From positions 3,023,476 through 3,055,326 of the forward strand of contig CM074811.1 of assembly GCA_037447605.1 (NCBI GenBank): a DNA stretch of 31,851 nucleotides. The letters are read 5' to 3'. Position 1 is the first letter of the stretch, and each line of letters starts with the position of its first letter. The position numbers and the translations under genes were made by a program. Positions 1 through 17,156 of the stretch are shown here, piece by piece. A model generated the notes under the pieces. It did not search any database. It had not been told where the DNA came from and was given only the letters and a program-made list of their open reading frames with translations. The stretch is from Zygnema circumcarinatum. Taxonomy: Eukaryota > Streptophyta > Zygnematophyceae > Zygnematales > Zygnemataceae.

Positions 1-38
1 GGGAGGGAGGGAGGGAGGGAGGGAGGGAGGGAGGGAGA
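1..38. repeat. (GGGA)n microsatellite at the window edge
   Basis: Pure GGGA tetranucleotide repeat filling the first 38 bases. It lies just beyond the 5' splice site of the last recovered exon of the proline iminopeptidase gene (intron begins at 48, minus strand), so it is probably intron sequence and the reason the sequence stops here. Confidence 0.9.
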
Positions 39-48
39 GATATATCAC

Positions 49-4940
<4,892 letters not shown>

Positions 4941-4977
4941 GGCTCCGACAGCTCAAAAGGATCCTGCCGCCGAGGTT

Positions 4978-5052
4978 AGGTCAACGGATTTTAGGGTTTC
5001 GGGTTAGGGTTTAAGCGGTTAGGGTTTACATTCGGGGTTTAGGTTTAGGATG
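4978..5052. repeat. Short telomere-like patch upstream of PIP
   Basis: TTTAGGGTTTCGGGTTAGGGTTT and similar, about 40-110 bases upstream of the PIP start codon (minus-strand gene). In gene orientation this reads as telo-box-like AAACCCTAA motifs. Confidence 0.7.
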
Positions 5053-5194
5053 TGCGCGTACTGCAATTTCCCTTTCACAGGAGGTTCAAAATTAGGGCCA
5101 TGTCAGCGTCTCTTGTGTTTGGACGTCGTTAACGGCACCATAGAGAGGGCGCTAACGGCACGATGAAGCTGTCAACCACCGACCAATCGTACGA

Positions 5195-5700
5195 GCACTA
5201 GACGACAAAACATGTACGAATAGGACCTTGTGAGGCGGGGCGGCCACCGACAATTCATTCGGATTCTGTTCAGATCAGTGCGAAAAAGACACGGGCGACT
5301 GGCAACCACCGACCATACACATGCTAGACGACAATAATTGTACGAATAGAACTGTGCGAACGGGGGCAGTCACCGGCCATACACATGATAGACGACAATA
5401 CGAGTACGGATGGAACTTGTGCGAACGGGGCAGCCACCGGCCATACACATGCTAGACGACAATACGAGTACGGATGGAACTTGTGCAGACGGGGCAGCCA
5501 CCGACCATACACATGCTAGACGACAATACTAATCACGGGTGGAATACGGGTGGAACAATTGCGGAGGAGGCAGCCACCGACCATACACATCCTAGACGAC
5601 AATAATAGTACGGATGGAACTTCTGCGGACGGGGCAACCACCGACCATGTAGACGGATGATAGACGACAAGGCTTTGTACAAACAGGGCTTGTGCGACGG
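5195..5700. repeat. 64-bp minisatellite, about 7 diverging units
   Basis: The core TAGACGACAA recurs at about 5325, 5389, 5453, 5517, 5593 and 5661, with a degenerate copy near 5198. Spacing is exactly 64 in the centre and 76 and 68 towards the right. Each unit carries CCACCGACCATACACATG, then TAGACGACAAT, GTACGGATGGAAC and GCGGACGGGGCAG. The period is not a multiple of three, so the reading frames through it are not conserved. Confidence 0.92.
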
Positions 5701-6589
5701 GGCGGCCTGCTTGTCGTTTGTGATGAGCGGAAGCAAATCGTCATATCGCCGGCGTACTGACAGTAACCGACAGATCGCGCCGGTGCCGGCAGCATGTCAA
5801 AGTACCGTACGGTGACGGCGGGCGGCGGCGCAGCACTGGCAAGTTTTGTCGGCCACAGCCGATACTTCGGCGATATCAGCGATATCGGCAATATCTCGGA
5901 GTTTTAAAGCTGTTCAACAGGGCAAAAAGGGAAATGGACGCCATCCACGAAGCCAGAAAGTGCCTAGAACTTTGACAGCGACTTGGCAAGTTGTCATCAA
6001 ACTTTGTACCATTTCTTTGACCATTTTTGACATTTCCAGAAGATGCACTTTTTGAAACTAGTACCTGTTTGTTGAAATGAATCAGGTTTTCGAATGTACT
6101 GATTTCAAATCTGGATGATGAAGCGCCACGAGAAGGTAGACACGCCCGAATCTCAATCTTCCGTCAAACCTTGGAAAAATCATTATCGCCGTTTTACTCA
6201 AACTTGAGTTCGAAATCAGTACGTTTTCTGTTGCTTCTGAGCGTATTTCCCTGGACACGAATACGAGTTTCGAGCTTAGTACGAGCTTAGTATTTTGACA
6301 GGCTCTACAGTAATGATTGTCGGTGCCCGTTTTGAAGGTTTTGACTCTCCTCATGGAGGCTGTCGCCAACCGTTGGCAGTTTGGGGGCGCTTGGACGCGT
6401 TCAGTTTGTCTTGCAAGCAGGAGGCGGCCCGCGGAGAACTGGACCGGCGGTCGACGTGCATGGCAGAAAAATAAATAAATAAAATGGGGGGAGAGGAGGG
6501 AGAGGGAGAGGGAGAGGGAGAGGGAGAGGGAGAGGAAGGAGGAGGAGGGAGAGGGAGAGGGAGAGGGAGAAGCGGCGCATGAGATAGCC
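5701..6589. other. Intergenic stretch, no gene recognised
   Basis: Contains a GATATC/CGATATC-rich patch at about 5865-5905 and a GAGAGG tract at about 6486-6572, just before the O-fucosyltransferase start. Short open frames here lack family motifs and splice-consistent partners. Confidence 0.6.
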
Positions 6590-8984
6590 ATGGCGACTGG
6601 AACTTACGCGCTGCTGCTCGCTACCACAGCCATGGCTATTCTGATTTCCTTCACCCCGCTGCCTACCTCCGCCATGCAACCTCCCCTCTCCCCTCACTCT
6701 CCTCCGCGTTCCTCCAATCCTCCTACACACTCTCTCCTGCCCGCTCCCTCCCCCTCCCCCTCTCCCTCTCCCTCCCAACCCTACCCGCCATGGCGGAGAG
6801 GCGAGAAAACCTTCCACCCCTCCGACCTGTACCTCCTGTACCCCCCCTCCCCCTGCGACCTGTGGGTGGGCGTACGGCACCGCGCGGCGAGTCTGAGCTG
6901 CCAAACGAACGAGGCGGCGCTTTTCCGCCGCGTTCTCGCGCTCGACCTCAATTTGCGCATTCCAAAGGAACACAACGGGGGGGTCATGGAGACTCGCCCG
7001 CTTGAGCTTTACTTCGACCTGCCGTACCTTCGCCAGTAAGGGCCCGAGTGGGGAATACTACTACTACTAAACAAGCAGGGAGGGATGCAGGGGTTTTGGT
7101 CGGGGGGGGAGGGGGGGCGAAGGGCTTTGTAATACATGAAATAAGATAAAAATAGGGTTGAATTTTTGAAAATTTGAAGGGGGGGGGGGTAAGATTCTGA
7201 AGTTGTCTATGTAGGAGGTCCGGGACTGCCTGCAAGGATGACCCCAGTTGCTTTCTGGATTGAAACCTGGAGGCGTGATCAGGAATCGACTGACAAAGTC
7301 AAAATGTTTGTCGTTTTGTGTAGCCATGTTGCTGTCATCGAGGTGAACAGTTTCTTGAAAGGATGGAAGCAGTGGGACCGAACGCATTCGAGGAAAAAGG
7401 CGACCTTGGAGATAGTTCCAATTCGTTTGGGGAACAGTACGGCGGTTTTGAGTCGAAGCACAGCCACCGTTGTGAAGCGGGAATACTCGGCCTCGGGGAT
7501 GTACGGATTCTTGCCCTGCAGAGGACCTGAAGGGGTGGGCATTCTGAATAATACCCTCTCCACTTTTATCTTGTCAAAAAGGGAGGAATCGCACAGGCTC
7601 AAATGTGGCACGAATTAATAAAAATAGAATAGAATGATAATAATGATGATGATAATGATAGAATGGTGGTGGTATTGATTAAGAAAATCACTGCTGGATA
7701 TGGGGTAGTATCTCAAACAAAAATCGTTTGTGCTTTCTGGAATGAAGGACATTCTTATTTCTCCGGTGAAGGAAGGTGAAAGTGAAGGTACTTTGTTGAG
7801 GTGTCTCCTTGTGAAGCAGTTGCTGCTTTCATAGAAGAACGCTGGTCAGTTTTCTAGATCGCTCGTCAATGTTGTATCTTTCTTCGCTGAGAACAATCAT
7901 AATTCAATAATTCATATGCTGCCATAGGGTCATCCTTCATAGATAATGCTCGCACATAGACCTTTGTCTCCCTTCCCTTTAAGTCGGTCGAGAAAGATAC
8001 TCTTCCACGCTTTCGTAGTTTCAAATGTGAAATCCTGAGATAGCCTCTAGTTCCGCTCAAATAACAGCTTGAAATATAATAGTAATCCCCCCCCCTGCTT
8101 CGAATTTGAGCGCAGCTCAGCGAAGTCGTCCAAGCAATTCGGTACGCCACTCCTCTGCGCAAAATTGCAGAGACCATTCTCTTGGATCTGCCAAAGGATA
8201 CGGTCGGCTTGCACGTGCGAAGGGGAGATAAGCTAAAACTCAAAGAGAAATACCCTCATCTCCATAGCGACACTCAACCGGCTCAGTGAGTATCTCAGAG
8301 CTTGCTTGCTGGTGATGGCTCGTCAGATGCAGAGAGTTGGCTTCAGTAATAAAGGGGTGTAGAGAAAGAGAATACAAACTGACTAGTCGAAAACAGTGCC
8401 TTTCCTTTCTGCTAATGTTGTTAATGATATAGAGTGTTTACCTCTATGAAGAATGCGTCAGTTCATACCTTTTTTACTGCTTGCTTCTTGCATGGCAGCA
8501 TTATGGAGGTTCTCCGCGCGAGAAAGATTCCCAAAGGAAGAATGATCTACATTGCGACGAATGAGAGGGAAGATTTTTTCCAGCCACTCTCTGCTGTATA
8601 TGAGCTGAGATTCTTAAGCTACTATTCACATTTGTGGGCTCCGAATTCCTCATGGTGGAACAGTACCCTGCAGTCACTAGGCGGACGGGGTGCGCCCAAA
8701 TTTGACGTTGCAATGCAGGTAAGAAAGTTGGCTCTGTATACAACTTGGCTGCTTGGACATTTTCTCATCTGCTTTTTCTTCTAAGGGTCTATTCCCCCTT
8801 CTCACTAGCACTGTTTAGTATTGAGAGAATGCTTTGGCCATGCTTCTTCATAGATTAAGAAAAGGGCATGGCTGAACTGTTGGCTATCTATCATCATGTG
8901 CAGGGCATTGTGGACTACTCAATAATGCATGGACTCAAAATTCAGCTTGAAACCTTCAACGATTTGACCCCGGACCCAAGATGA
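6590..8984 (+). CDS. GDP-fucose protein O-fucosyltransferase family protein
   Basis: Plant-type O-fucosyltransferase/POFUT-like protein, expected in the secretory pathway. Exons: 6590-7035, 7324 to about 7500, about 8121-8285, 8499-8718 and 8904-8984 (stop TGA). The joins 7035/7324, 8285/8499 and 8718/8904 agree in phase. The N-terminus has a hydrophobic segment (about residues 6-25, signal peptide or type II anchor) then a Pro/Ser-rich stem. Family features: QTNEAALFRRVLAL, PLELYFDLPYLRH joined to HVAVIEVNSFL, the GDP-fucose-binding GLHVRRGDK, and IYIATNEREDFF. The protein ends GIVDYSIMHGLKIQLE... TPDPR. Exon 2's 3' edge and the exact 5' edge of the GLHVRRGDK exon are uncertain; an extra exon between 7500 and 8120 is possible. 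The ATG at 6590 has a good context (gccATGG). Confidence 0.82.
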
Positions 8985-9942
8985 TAAGCAAGGTAGGGAT
9001 CAAACTCCAATTCCTTGCCAGAATTGGAGATTTCGGTGGCATATTAAAACGCTTGGAAAGGAAGAAGGAGCAGCTTAAGATTTTGGAGGGTCGAGAAACT
9101 CACCATAATCAACAGGCTTAAAACTTAATTGAGGATCACTGCATGCGCCAAGTAATAGGGCGCATTTCGTTGGTTGCAGCAGCAGAATGGAGAGAAGGAA
9201 TGTCCCTTTCGCCCTTGAACTGAGATGGCTACGAGGAAAATGCGAGCGAAATTTCATAGTTTCCAGCTCACGCAGTTCGTCTTTGTTCGCTACAAAGACA
9301 AAAAAAAAAAAAAAAAAAAGAGAAAAGAAAAAGCTTTTTTAGCTTTGTACAGAACATGGCCAAGGTTGTGTTACGCTGTACATTGTCTACTCAAATTGAT
9401 CTGACCATAAAGGGCCAAATTTGCCTCAGGTTCTTGAGGATTTACTTCTAGATAGTGCTCTTTTCTTGGGTATGAAGTGACAATGACAGTTTTTACTTAA
9501 GGCTGATTCTCGGTAGTGTAGAAGCTCTAAGCCACTGTTAGTACTCAATTCTCTATATGCTGATGCCTCATCCTCTCAGAGCATGCTTTCCTCTGGGCAG
9601 ATTGCATTCAAACTGACTCCAAATAAAGTATGCAAAGACATACAAGCACAAAGAAAACATACACATAAAAATACGACATGTATGAAGAAACCCGCAAGGG
9701 CCATAAAGCTCCATTAAGGGTAATCAAGAACGTACAGCTCAATGGTTAAGCCCACAGCTCTTCACCGCTAGCCGCTACAGCCTCCCTGTCCCCCCCCATA
9801 AATCAATACATGCTACAGGCTACAGCCGTACAAGCCCGGACCGCCCTCCTCCCTCAGCCCCAATGCAAGGGGCTGCTCCCCTAATGAAAAAAAAAACACA
9901 CAAAGGGCGAGGCTCTCACAACCCTCACAGTCCCTCATAGGT

Positions 9943-9975
<33 letters not shown>

Positions 9976-10107
9976 CTGGCCGGCCTCGGCCCCCCGACTG
10001 GTCCTCCTCGGCCTCGGGCCAATCGTTGGTCGCCATGTGTCACGGCTGTCTCGCGACCAGTCATGTCGCTCCACGTCACACGCCTCTTGCGTTCTGCTCG
10101 CGCCACG
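8985..10107. other. Intergenic, no gene recognised
   Basis: Probable 3' flank of the O-fucosyltransferase gene followed by AT-rich sequence, a poly-A run at 9301-9319 and a poly-T run at about 9942-9965. No family motif or convincing spliced reading frame seen on either strand. Confidence 0.5.
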
Positions 10108-10436
10108 TGTACATATGTCCGTACAACAAAATCAATCTGTACGGCCGTACATTACCTGTCGGGTTTGGCGTGCTAGTGGAGCTCAAATCAAAAGTTCTAA
10201 ACGTCAGGCCGTTTTATAAAACACTTTTAGAATGGCCGAACAATCGTAGAGTTGTACGGTCCTAATGTTTAACTGTACGGTCAGAGCGAGCGCCATTCCA
10301 GTTGCATTGGCGTGTTCAATTTCAATGGTCGTACGGTAATTCTAAAAGTGTTCTGAAACTCTGAAACTTTTAGATATTAGAACATTCAAATTCTGAAATA
10401 TAAAACGCTAAAAGTTGCTGTACGGACAAATGTACA
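10108..10436. mobile_element. Small inverted-repeat element (MITE-like), 329 bp
   Basis: Ends are inverted repeats of 22 bases: TGTACATATGTCCGTACAAC.. at 10108-10129 and its near-complement at 10415-10436 (about 20 of 22 match). A perfect internal 14-base inverted repeat (AACACTTTTAGAAT) sits at 10220-10233 and 10339-10352. No coding capacity. No clear target-site duplication beyond a possible TA. Confidence 0.6.
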
Positions 10437-10539
10437 TTCCTACTTGCTAGTTGGAAATGAAGTTTTCTCCAACGACCTTGAGCTTGTTGAGCCTGCACCG
10501 GCCGGAGGGAAAAAGGCGGCGGATAGCGCCAACGAAAGC

Positions 10540-11006
10540 ACCACGTGTTACCCACGTGGCACCCTGCAAAGCATCAAACAGCCAATGCTGGAGCGTTTGA
10601 GGCTGCCCGCAGAATGTTTGGACTGCCGGTACAAGTATAGACCACGTGTCGGCGTCCAATTACTTCAGATAAATCGACAAGAACCAATAACGACAAAACC
10701 TGAGAAGCAACAACTTTTGTCCACGTCATGGCCACGTCAGCATCGCTCCAAAACAGTTGGAAGCCGCAACCTCCACCGTACGAAAAGAAAACTTTTGACG
10801 TCATCCTTCGGCAGCAGCGCTTAGCCTCTGCCTGAGATGACGTCATTAGTTGTCCATTTTCCTCTTATCCATGACGTCAGCAATCCCCGCCCTCGGCAGT
10901 CTCGCCGGGTCCCCCTCGATCCGTCCGAAAGCGGACACGGCATTCACTGCCACCCGTACTCTCGCCCTGCCACGTCGACGATATTTTTGAGACTCTCGAC
11001 ACGTGG
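10540..11006. promoter_or_regulatory. Cluster of ACGT-core (G-box / CRE-like) sites
   Basis: About ten ACGT cores in 470 bases: CACGTG near 10542, 10553, 10642 and 10999; CCACGTCA at 10721 and GCCACGTCAG at 10731; three perfect TGACGTCA palindromes at 10796-10803, 10838-10845 and 10872-10879; and CCACGTCGACG near 10971. These match binding cores of plant bZIP and bHLH regulators. The cluster lies about 270-740 bases upstream of the start at 11280. Confidence 0.55.
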
Positions 11007-11279
11007 CGCCATCTGATTCGGTCTTGCTGCCAGCTGGTGCACATTGGCTGGCCGCCCTCCTTGGAAATTGGAAACGTCCTAAAGCCCTGAACCCTTCCCG
11101 TTATAGCCCTCCTCTCTCGTTCCAAAACGAGTTACAAAAGAAACAAAGGGAAGAAAACCTCTCTTCCCCGCCTTGTCCTCGACCCTAACCCGGAACTCCA
11201 CATTTCCGAGCCTGCTGGGAGGAGCCCTGAACCCGAAATCCTGCTCCCAGTTGGGCCCTGAACCCTCCCCTCCCCCCGC

Positions 11280-11887
11280 ATGGCGGCCGAGTCGGTCCTC
11301 GTGGTTTTGGTGGGGGTTCCGGCCGTGGTGGCGGTGATGAGGTGGCGGCGGAGGAGGGCGAGATGGGAGCAGAGCGGGCCCCTGTTGGAGCTGCAGCGGC
11401 GGGCGGCCGAGTACTTGCCGTACAGGTGGGAGAGCTCTCTCTAACTCTCCCTCTCTCGCTCTCTCTCTCTCACTCTCGCTTTCCTCCCTCTCTCTCTCCC
11501 CCTCTCGCTTTCGCCCCCCCTCTCTCTTTCCCCCCCCTCTCTCTCTCTCTCTCGCTCTCTATCTCTCTTTCTCTCCCTCTCACTCTTCCCCCCCTCTCCC
11601 ACTTTCCTGCCCCCACATTCTCTTTCCCTCTCTTTTGATCATACCCCCTCTCGGGCTCCTTCTCTCTGCCTCTCCTCCCGCCCCTTTTACTTTTCTCTCT
11701 GTTCCCCGCTCTCTCCCTCTTTCATTTTCTCTCGCTTTCCCACTCTCTCCTTTTTTTTATCTCTCTCTGCCGCTCTCTCTTTCATTCTCCTGGCTGCCTC
11801 TTTTCCCCCTCCTTATCCGGTCCTGCCGCTCTAATCTACGTGTTCCTACTCCTCTTACCACATCTTATTATGTTCCTTTTCTTAACC

Positions 11888-11939
<52 letters not shown>

Positions 11940-12630
11940 TACACACACCACCTCGGCCACTCTCTCACCCCATCTCCTCTCTCTCTCTCTCTCTCCCTCC
12001 CCCACCACTGGCAGTCTCCCTCCTCCGGACGACTCCCTCTCCCCCATGCTTCACATCACTCTCCTCTCCTTCACCGCGCCACCTGTCATCAAATCCTCCT
12101 CTCCCGGCATCGTTGTTCCGTTCCTTGTTCTCCGCTACGGAGCCGCCATGGAACTCTCCCAGCCCCTCTGGACATCCCCTCCCTCTATGGCCCCCCTCTC
12201 CCGCCTCCCTCTCTCCCCAGAGCTCCTCCGCCTCTCCCTCCCTCCTTTCCCCTCCTCCCCCTCCTCTCCCTCCCTTGAGCTCTTCCTCTACGGCAAAAAG
12301 CAGCGCCGCTCTCACCCAACTTGGCAAAGGTCAAAACTGCGACTCCTGGCAGCAGGAACCTTCAGCTTCCTTCCGCTTCCAGGAAGCTTCCTGGAGGGAG
12401 GGCCTGTGTCGCCCTATGGAGATGTAGTGGCGGTGCCGCTTCTCACACGCAAAGGGTTGCCAGCTGGCACTATCCAATTGGCTGTGGCCGTTGAGGGAGG
12501 CGGTGTGAGGGGAGGGAGAGGGCCAATGGGAGGCTGCCACGTGGCGGTGAGTAGTGGGATGGCGCCGATTGTGGTGATATCTGCCGGGCAGGAGCCGGCC
12601 ATCGCTGTTCCGACAGGTGGCGCGATGTGA
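11280..12630 (+). CDS. Putative membrane-anchored C2-domain-like protein
   Basis: Two exons proposed: 11280-11425 (donor AG|GTGGGA) and 12015-12630 (acceptor TTGGCAG-like, stop TGA at 12628-12630); phases agree, giving about 253 residues. Residues 5-20 are a hydrophobic segment (VLVVLVGVPAVVAVM) followed by a basic stretch RWRRRRARW, like a single membrane anchor. The second exon contains MLHITLLSF, VVPFLVLRYG, a Pro/Ser-rich loop, LELFLYGKK, VVAVPLLTRKG and GTIQLAVAVEG. The order resembles C2 beta-strands (SDPYVVLRYG ... LELEVYD ... VPL ... G.I.L) but with a long loop, and the Asp residues that bind calcium are not evident. The intron is almost entirely CT repeats. The gene end could instead be a donor at CACGTGGCG|GTGAGT (about 12550). 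The function is inferred weakly. Confidence 0.5.
11430..12000. repeat. CT-rich microsatellite tract in intron
   Basis: (CT)n, CTCTCC and CCCCCTCT runs starting about 10 nt after the donor at 11426 and reaching the acceptor at 12014, with a pure (CT)n block at about 11890-11935. Confidence 0.9.
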
Positions 12631-12636
12631 AAGGCG

Positions 12637-12776
12637 GAATGGAGTCTCTTCTCTCTCTCTCTCCCGCTCCCTCTCCCTCTCTCCCTCTCCCCCCTCTCTC
12701 TCCCTCTCACTCTCTCTCTCTCTTCTCCCTCTCCCTCTCTCCCTCTCCCTCTCCCTCTCCCTCACACTCTCTCCCC
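12637..12776. repeat. CT-rich microsatellite tract
   Basis: (CT)n with CCCTCTCCCTCTC variants directly downstream of the proposed stop codon at 12630. Confidence 0.88.
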
Positions 12777-13831
12777 CAGATCCTTTCCTCCCCTTACCAT
12801 TTTAGGGGAGGAGAAATTCGAAGATGAATGTTTGGATGTTCCAATATTTGTGAATTTGTACCAATCGTCGTTTTTTTTTTCTCCCCTGTCATAGAGGTAT
12901 GGAGGAGTTATTATGTAAAAACGTTTTTCTACTTCAGATTTTAGGAGCAGGCGTTACTATCTAGCTTGGTTTAAGGCTTTTCAGTCTTTAGGGTTTTTGC
13001 ATCAGAAGTGCGTCAGAGCACCGAAGTATGTTTAAGGTGAATAAGTAGCCGTGCTTCAGAGGTTCATTTTGGCACATTTTAATAGCATTTAAAGAGGGTT
13101 TTGTGTGGAGTATTTTATCGATGAATAATCTGAAGACAAAAGAATTAAGGATTTATCGTGTCGTAAACAGATACTAAGGAACAAAGAAATGAAAAAAAGC
13201 ACAGAAAATTTGCTGAGGGTAGAATGCGTTCTGCAGTTGAATGGCGTTCCATGTTCAAACTAATTTTTAAATCTCAGGATGGAGTGGAGAGCTGGAGCGG
13301 GGAGAGGGAGGAGGAGAAATGGAGGGCGAGGGAGAGGGAAAGGTCAGATGAGAGGGGACGAGAGAGTGAGGGGGAGAAGCGAGAGGTGGGGAGAGAGAGA
13401 GAGGGAATGGGAAAAACATGGTCCCTAAATCCTATACCCCCCGCAATCCTTCATCCTGAACCTTGGAAGCCACCCCTGAACCCCAAACCCTGAACCCTTA
13501 ACACTAAAATTCGCAAAGTAATCCCACACCAATCCCATTCCAGCTTCCCTTTTGCATGGCCCCAATCGAAAGTGCACATCCACCCAGCCACGTGTTCACA
13601 CCACAACGACCAACAGAACGCGATATTGTTCAACCAACCTTTAAGCTTTAGCCAACGCTTCACAACCATTTTCTAGGAACTTACCAGCTCCCAAAAATCA
13701 TGATACCCAAAATACTACAAAACTAATGCCTTATCGCCTCCCCACTACTCTCTGCCCCTCTCCTCCTCTACTCCTCTCCTCCTGAACTCCTCCAAAACTC
13801 TTAAAAGAAAGAATCCTTCCATCTCGCCTCC
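12777..13831. other. Intergenic between convergent genes
   Basis: AT-rich to about 13220, a GA-rich tract at about 13285-13410, and a patch of degenerate telomere-like CCCTGAACCCCAAACCC at about 13450-13505. The rest is presumably the PCNA 3' flank. No gene recognised. Confidence 0.55.
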
Positions 13832-16450
<2,619 letters not shown>

Positions 16451-16684
16451 AGGCTGGCGGGAGTGAGACAGAAGGCTTTGGGTTGTTTGACAGGGCGTGG
16501 AGAAGTTTTTGTTTATTAAGGGGCGTTATTGGACGAGGTTCGGAGAGAAAGGACTTCGAGAGCCTCCCTCTGCCTCTCTTTCTCTCTCACTCTTCGCTCT
16601 GCCTGCTCACTCGCTACTGCTCTCGCCAATCCCTTCTCCCAGTCCGCACTCTCTCCCTCTCCCTCTCCTGCTCCCTCTCCCAAT

Positions 16685-16726
16685 TTCCGCCTTCGCGCCA
16701 AAATTTTCGCCTTCAGAAAAGGGCGC
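16685..16726 (-). promoter_or_regulatory. E2F-like sites upstream of PCNA
   Basis: On the minus strand TTTTGGCGCGAA (about 16704-16693) matches the E2F consensus TTTSGCGC. TTTTCGCC overlaps it on the plus strand (about 16704-16711), and GGCGCC lies nearby at 16722. The cluster is about 450 bases upstream of the PCNA start; E2F control of PCNA is well established in plants and animals. Confidence 0.55.
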
Positions 16727-17156
16727 CAACTGCCGTACGCTCCTTGCCTTAATCGTACGAAACTGTACTTTCTGAATTGTTCCCACATCGTACGGACCCT
16801 GGCAATGACATTTCTACGCTGTCTATTTCTATGTTCGCAGTTACCGTAAAACCAGGCTGCACATGTGTCGGAGTTCATTTCTGGAGATTCTGTTTTGTTT
16901 GTCTGCTCGTTCTTCCGCCGCTTTGTGGCTGTCAATGTTCGGCCAACTGTTTGTTCTTTTTGAATTGAATTGTGCTTGAGGATGGCAGATCAAAATCATT
17001 TCGAATTGCACATTTTCAATTTTGCAATTTTTTATTTTTGTTCTAATTGTCTAACAATAATGGGCACAGGTCGGTCGGTGCATGCATGGCGTACACGCAT
17101 TGCGCGCTTCCTTCCTTTTTCCGACCCAAATCCCCCCCTTGGCCTCGAGTAGTGAG
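16727..17156. other. Intergenic between PCNA and the methyltransferase gene
   Basis: Contains three CGTACG or TCGTACGG motifs at about 16735-16795 and AT-rich sequence. No gene recognised. Confidence 0.5.

Noticed and set aside
7866-8243. Minus-strand frame of 125 codons opposite the O-fucosyltransferase
   Set aside because: It is antisense to the exon encoding GLHVRRGDK, which is clearly the coding strand.
10444-10846. Overlapping frames of 90-126 codons on both strands
   Set aside because: They lie across the ACGT-site cluster, begin at non-ATG codons in part, and show no recognisable domain.
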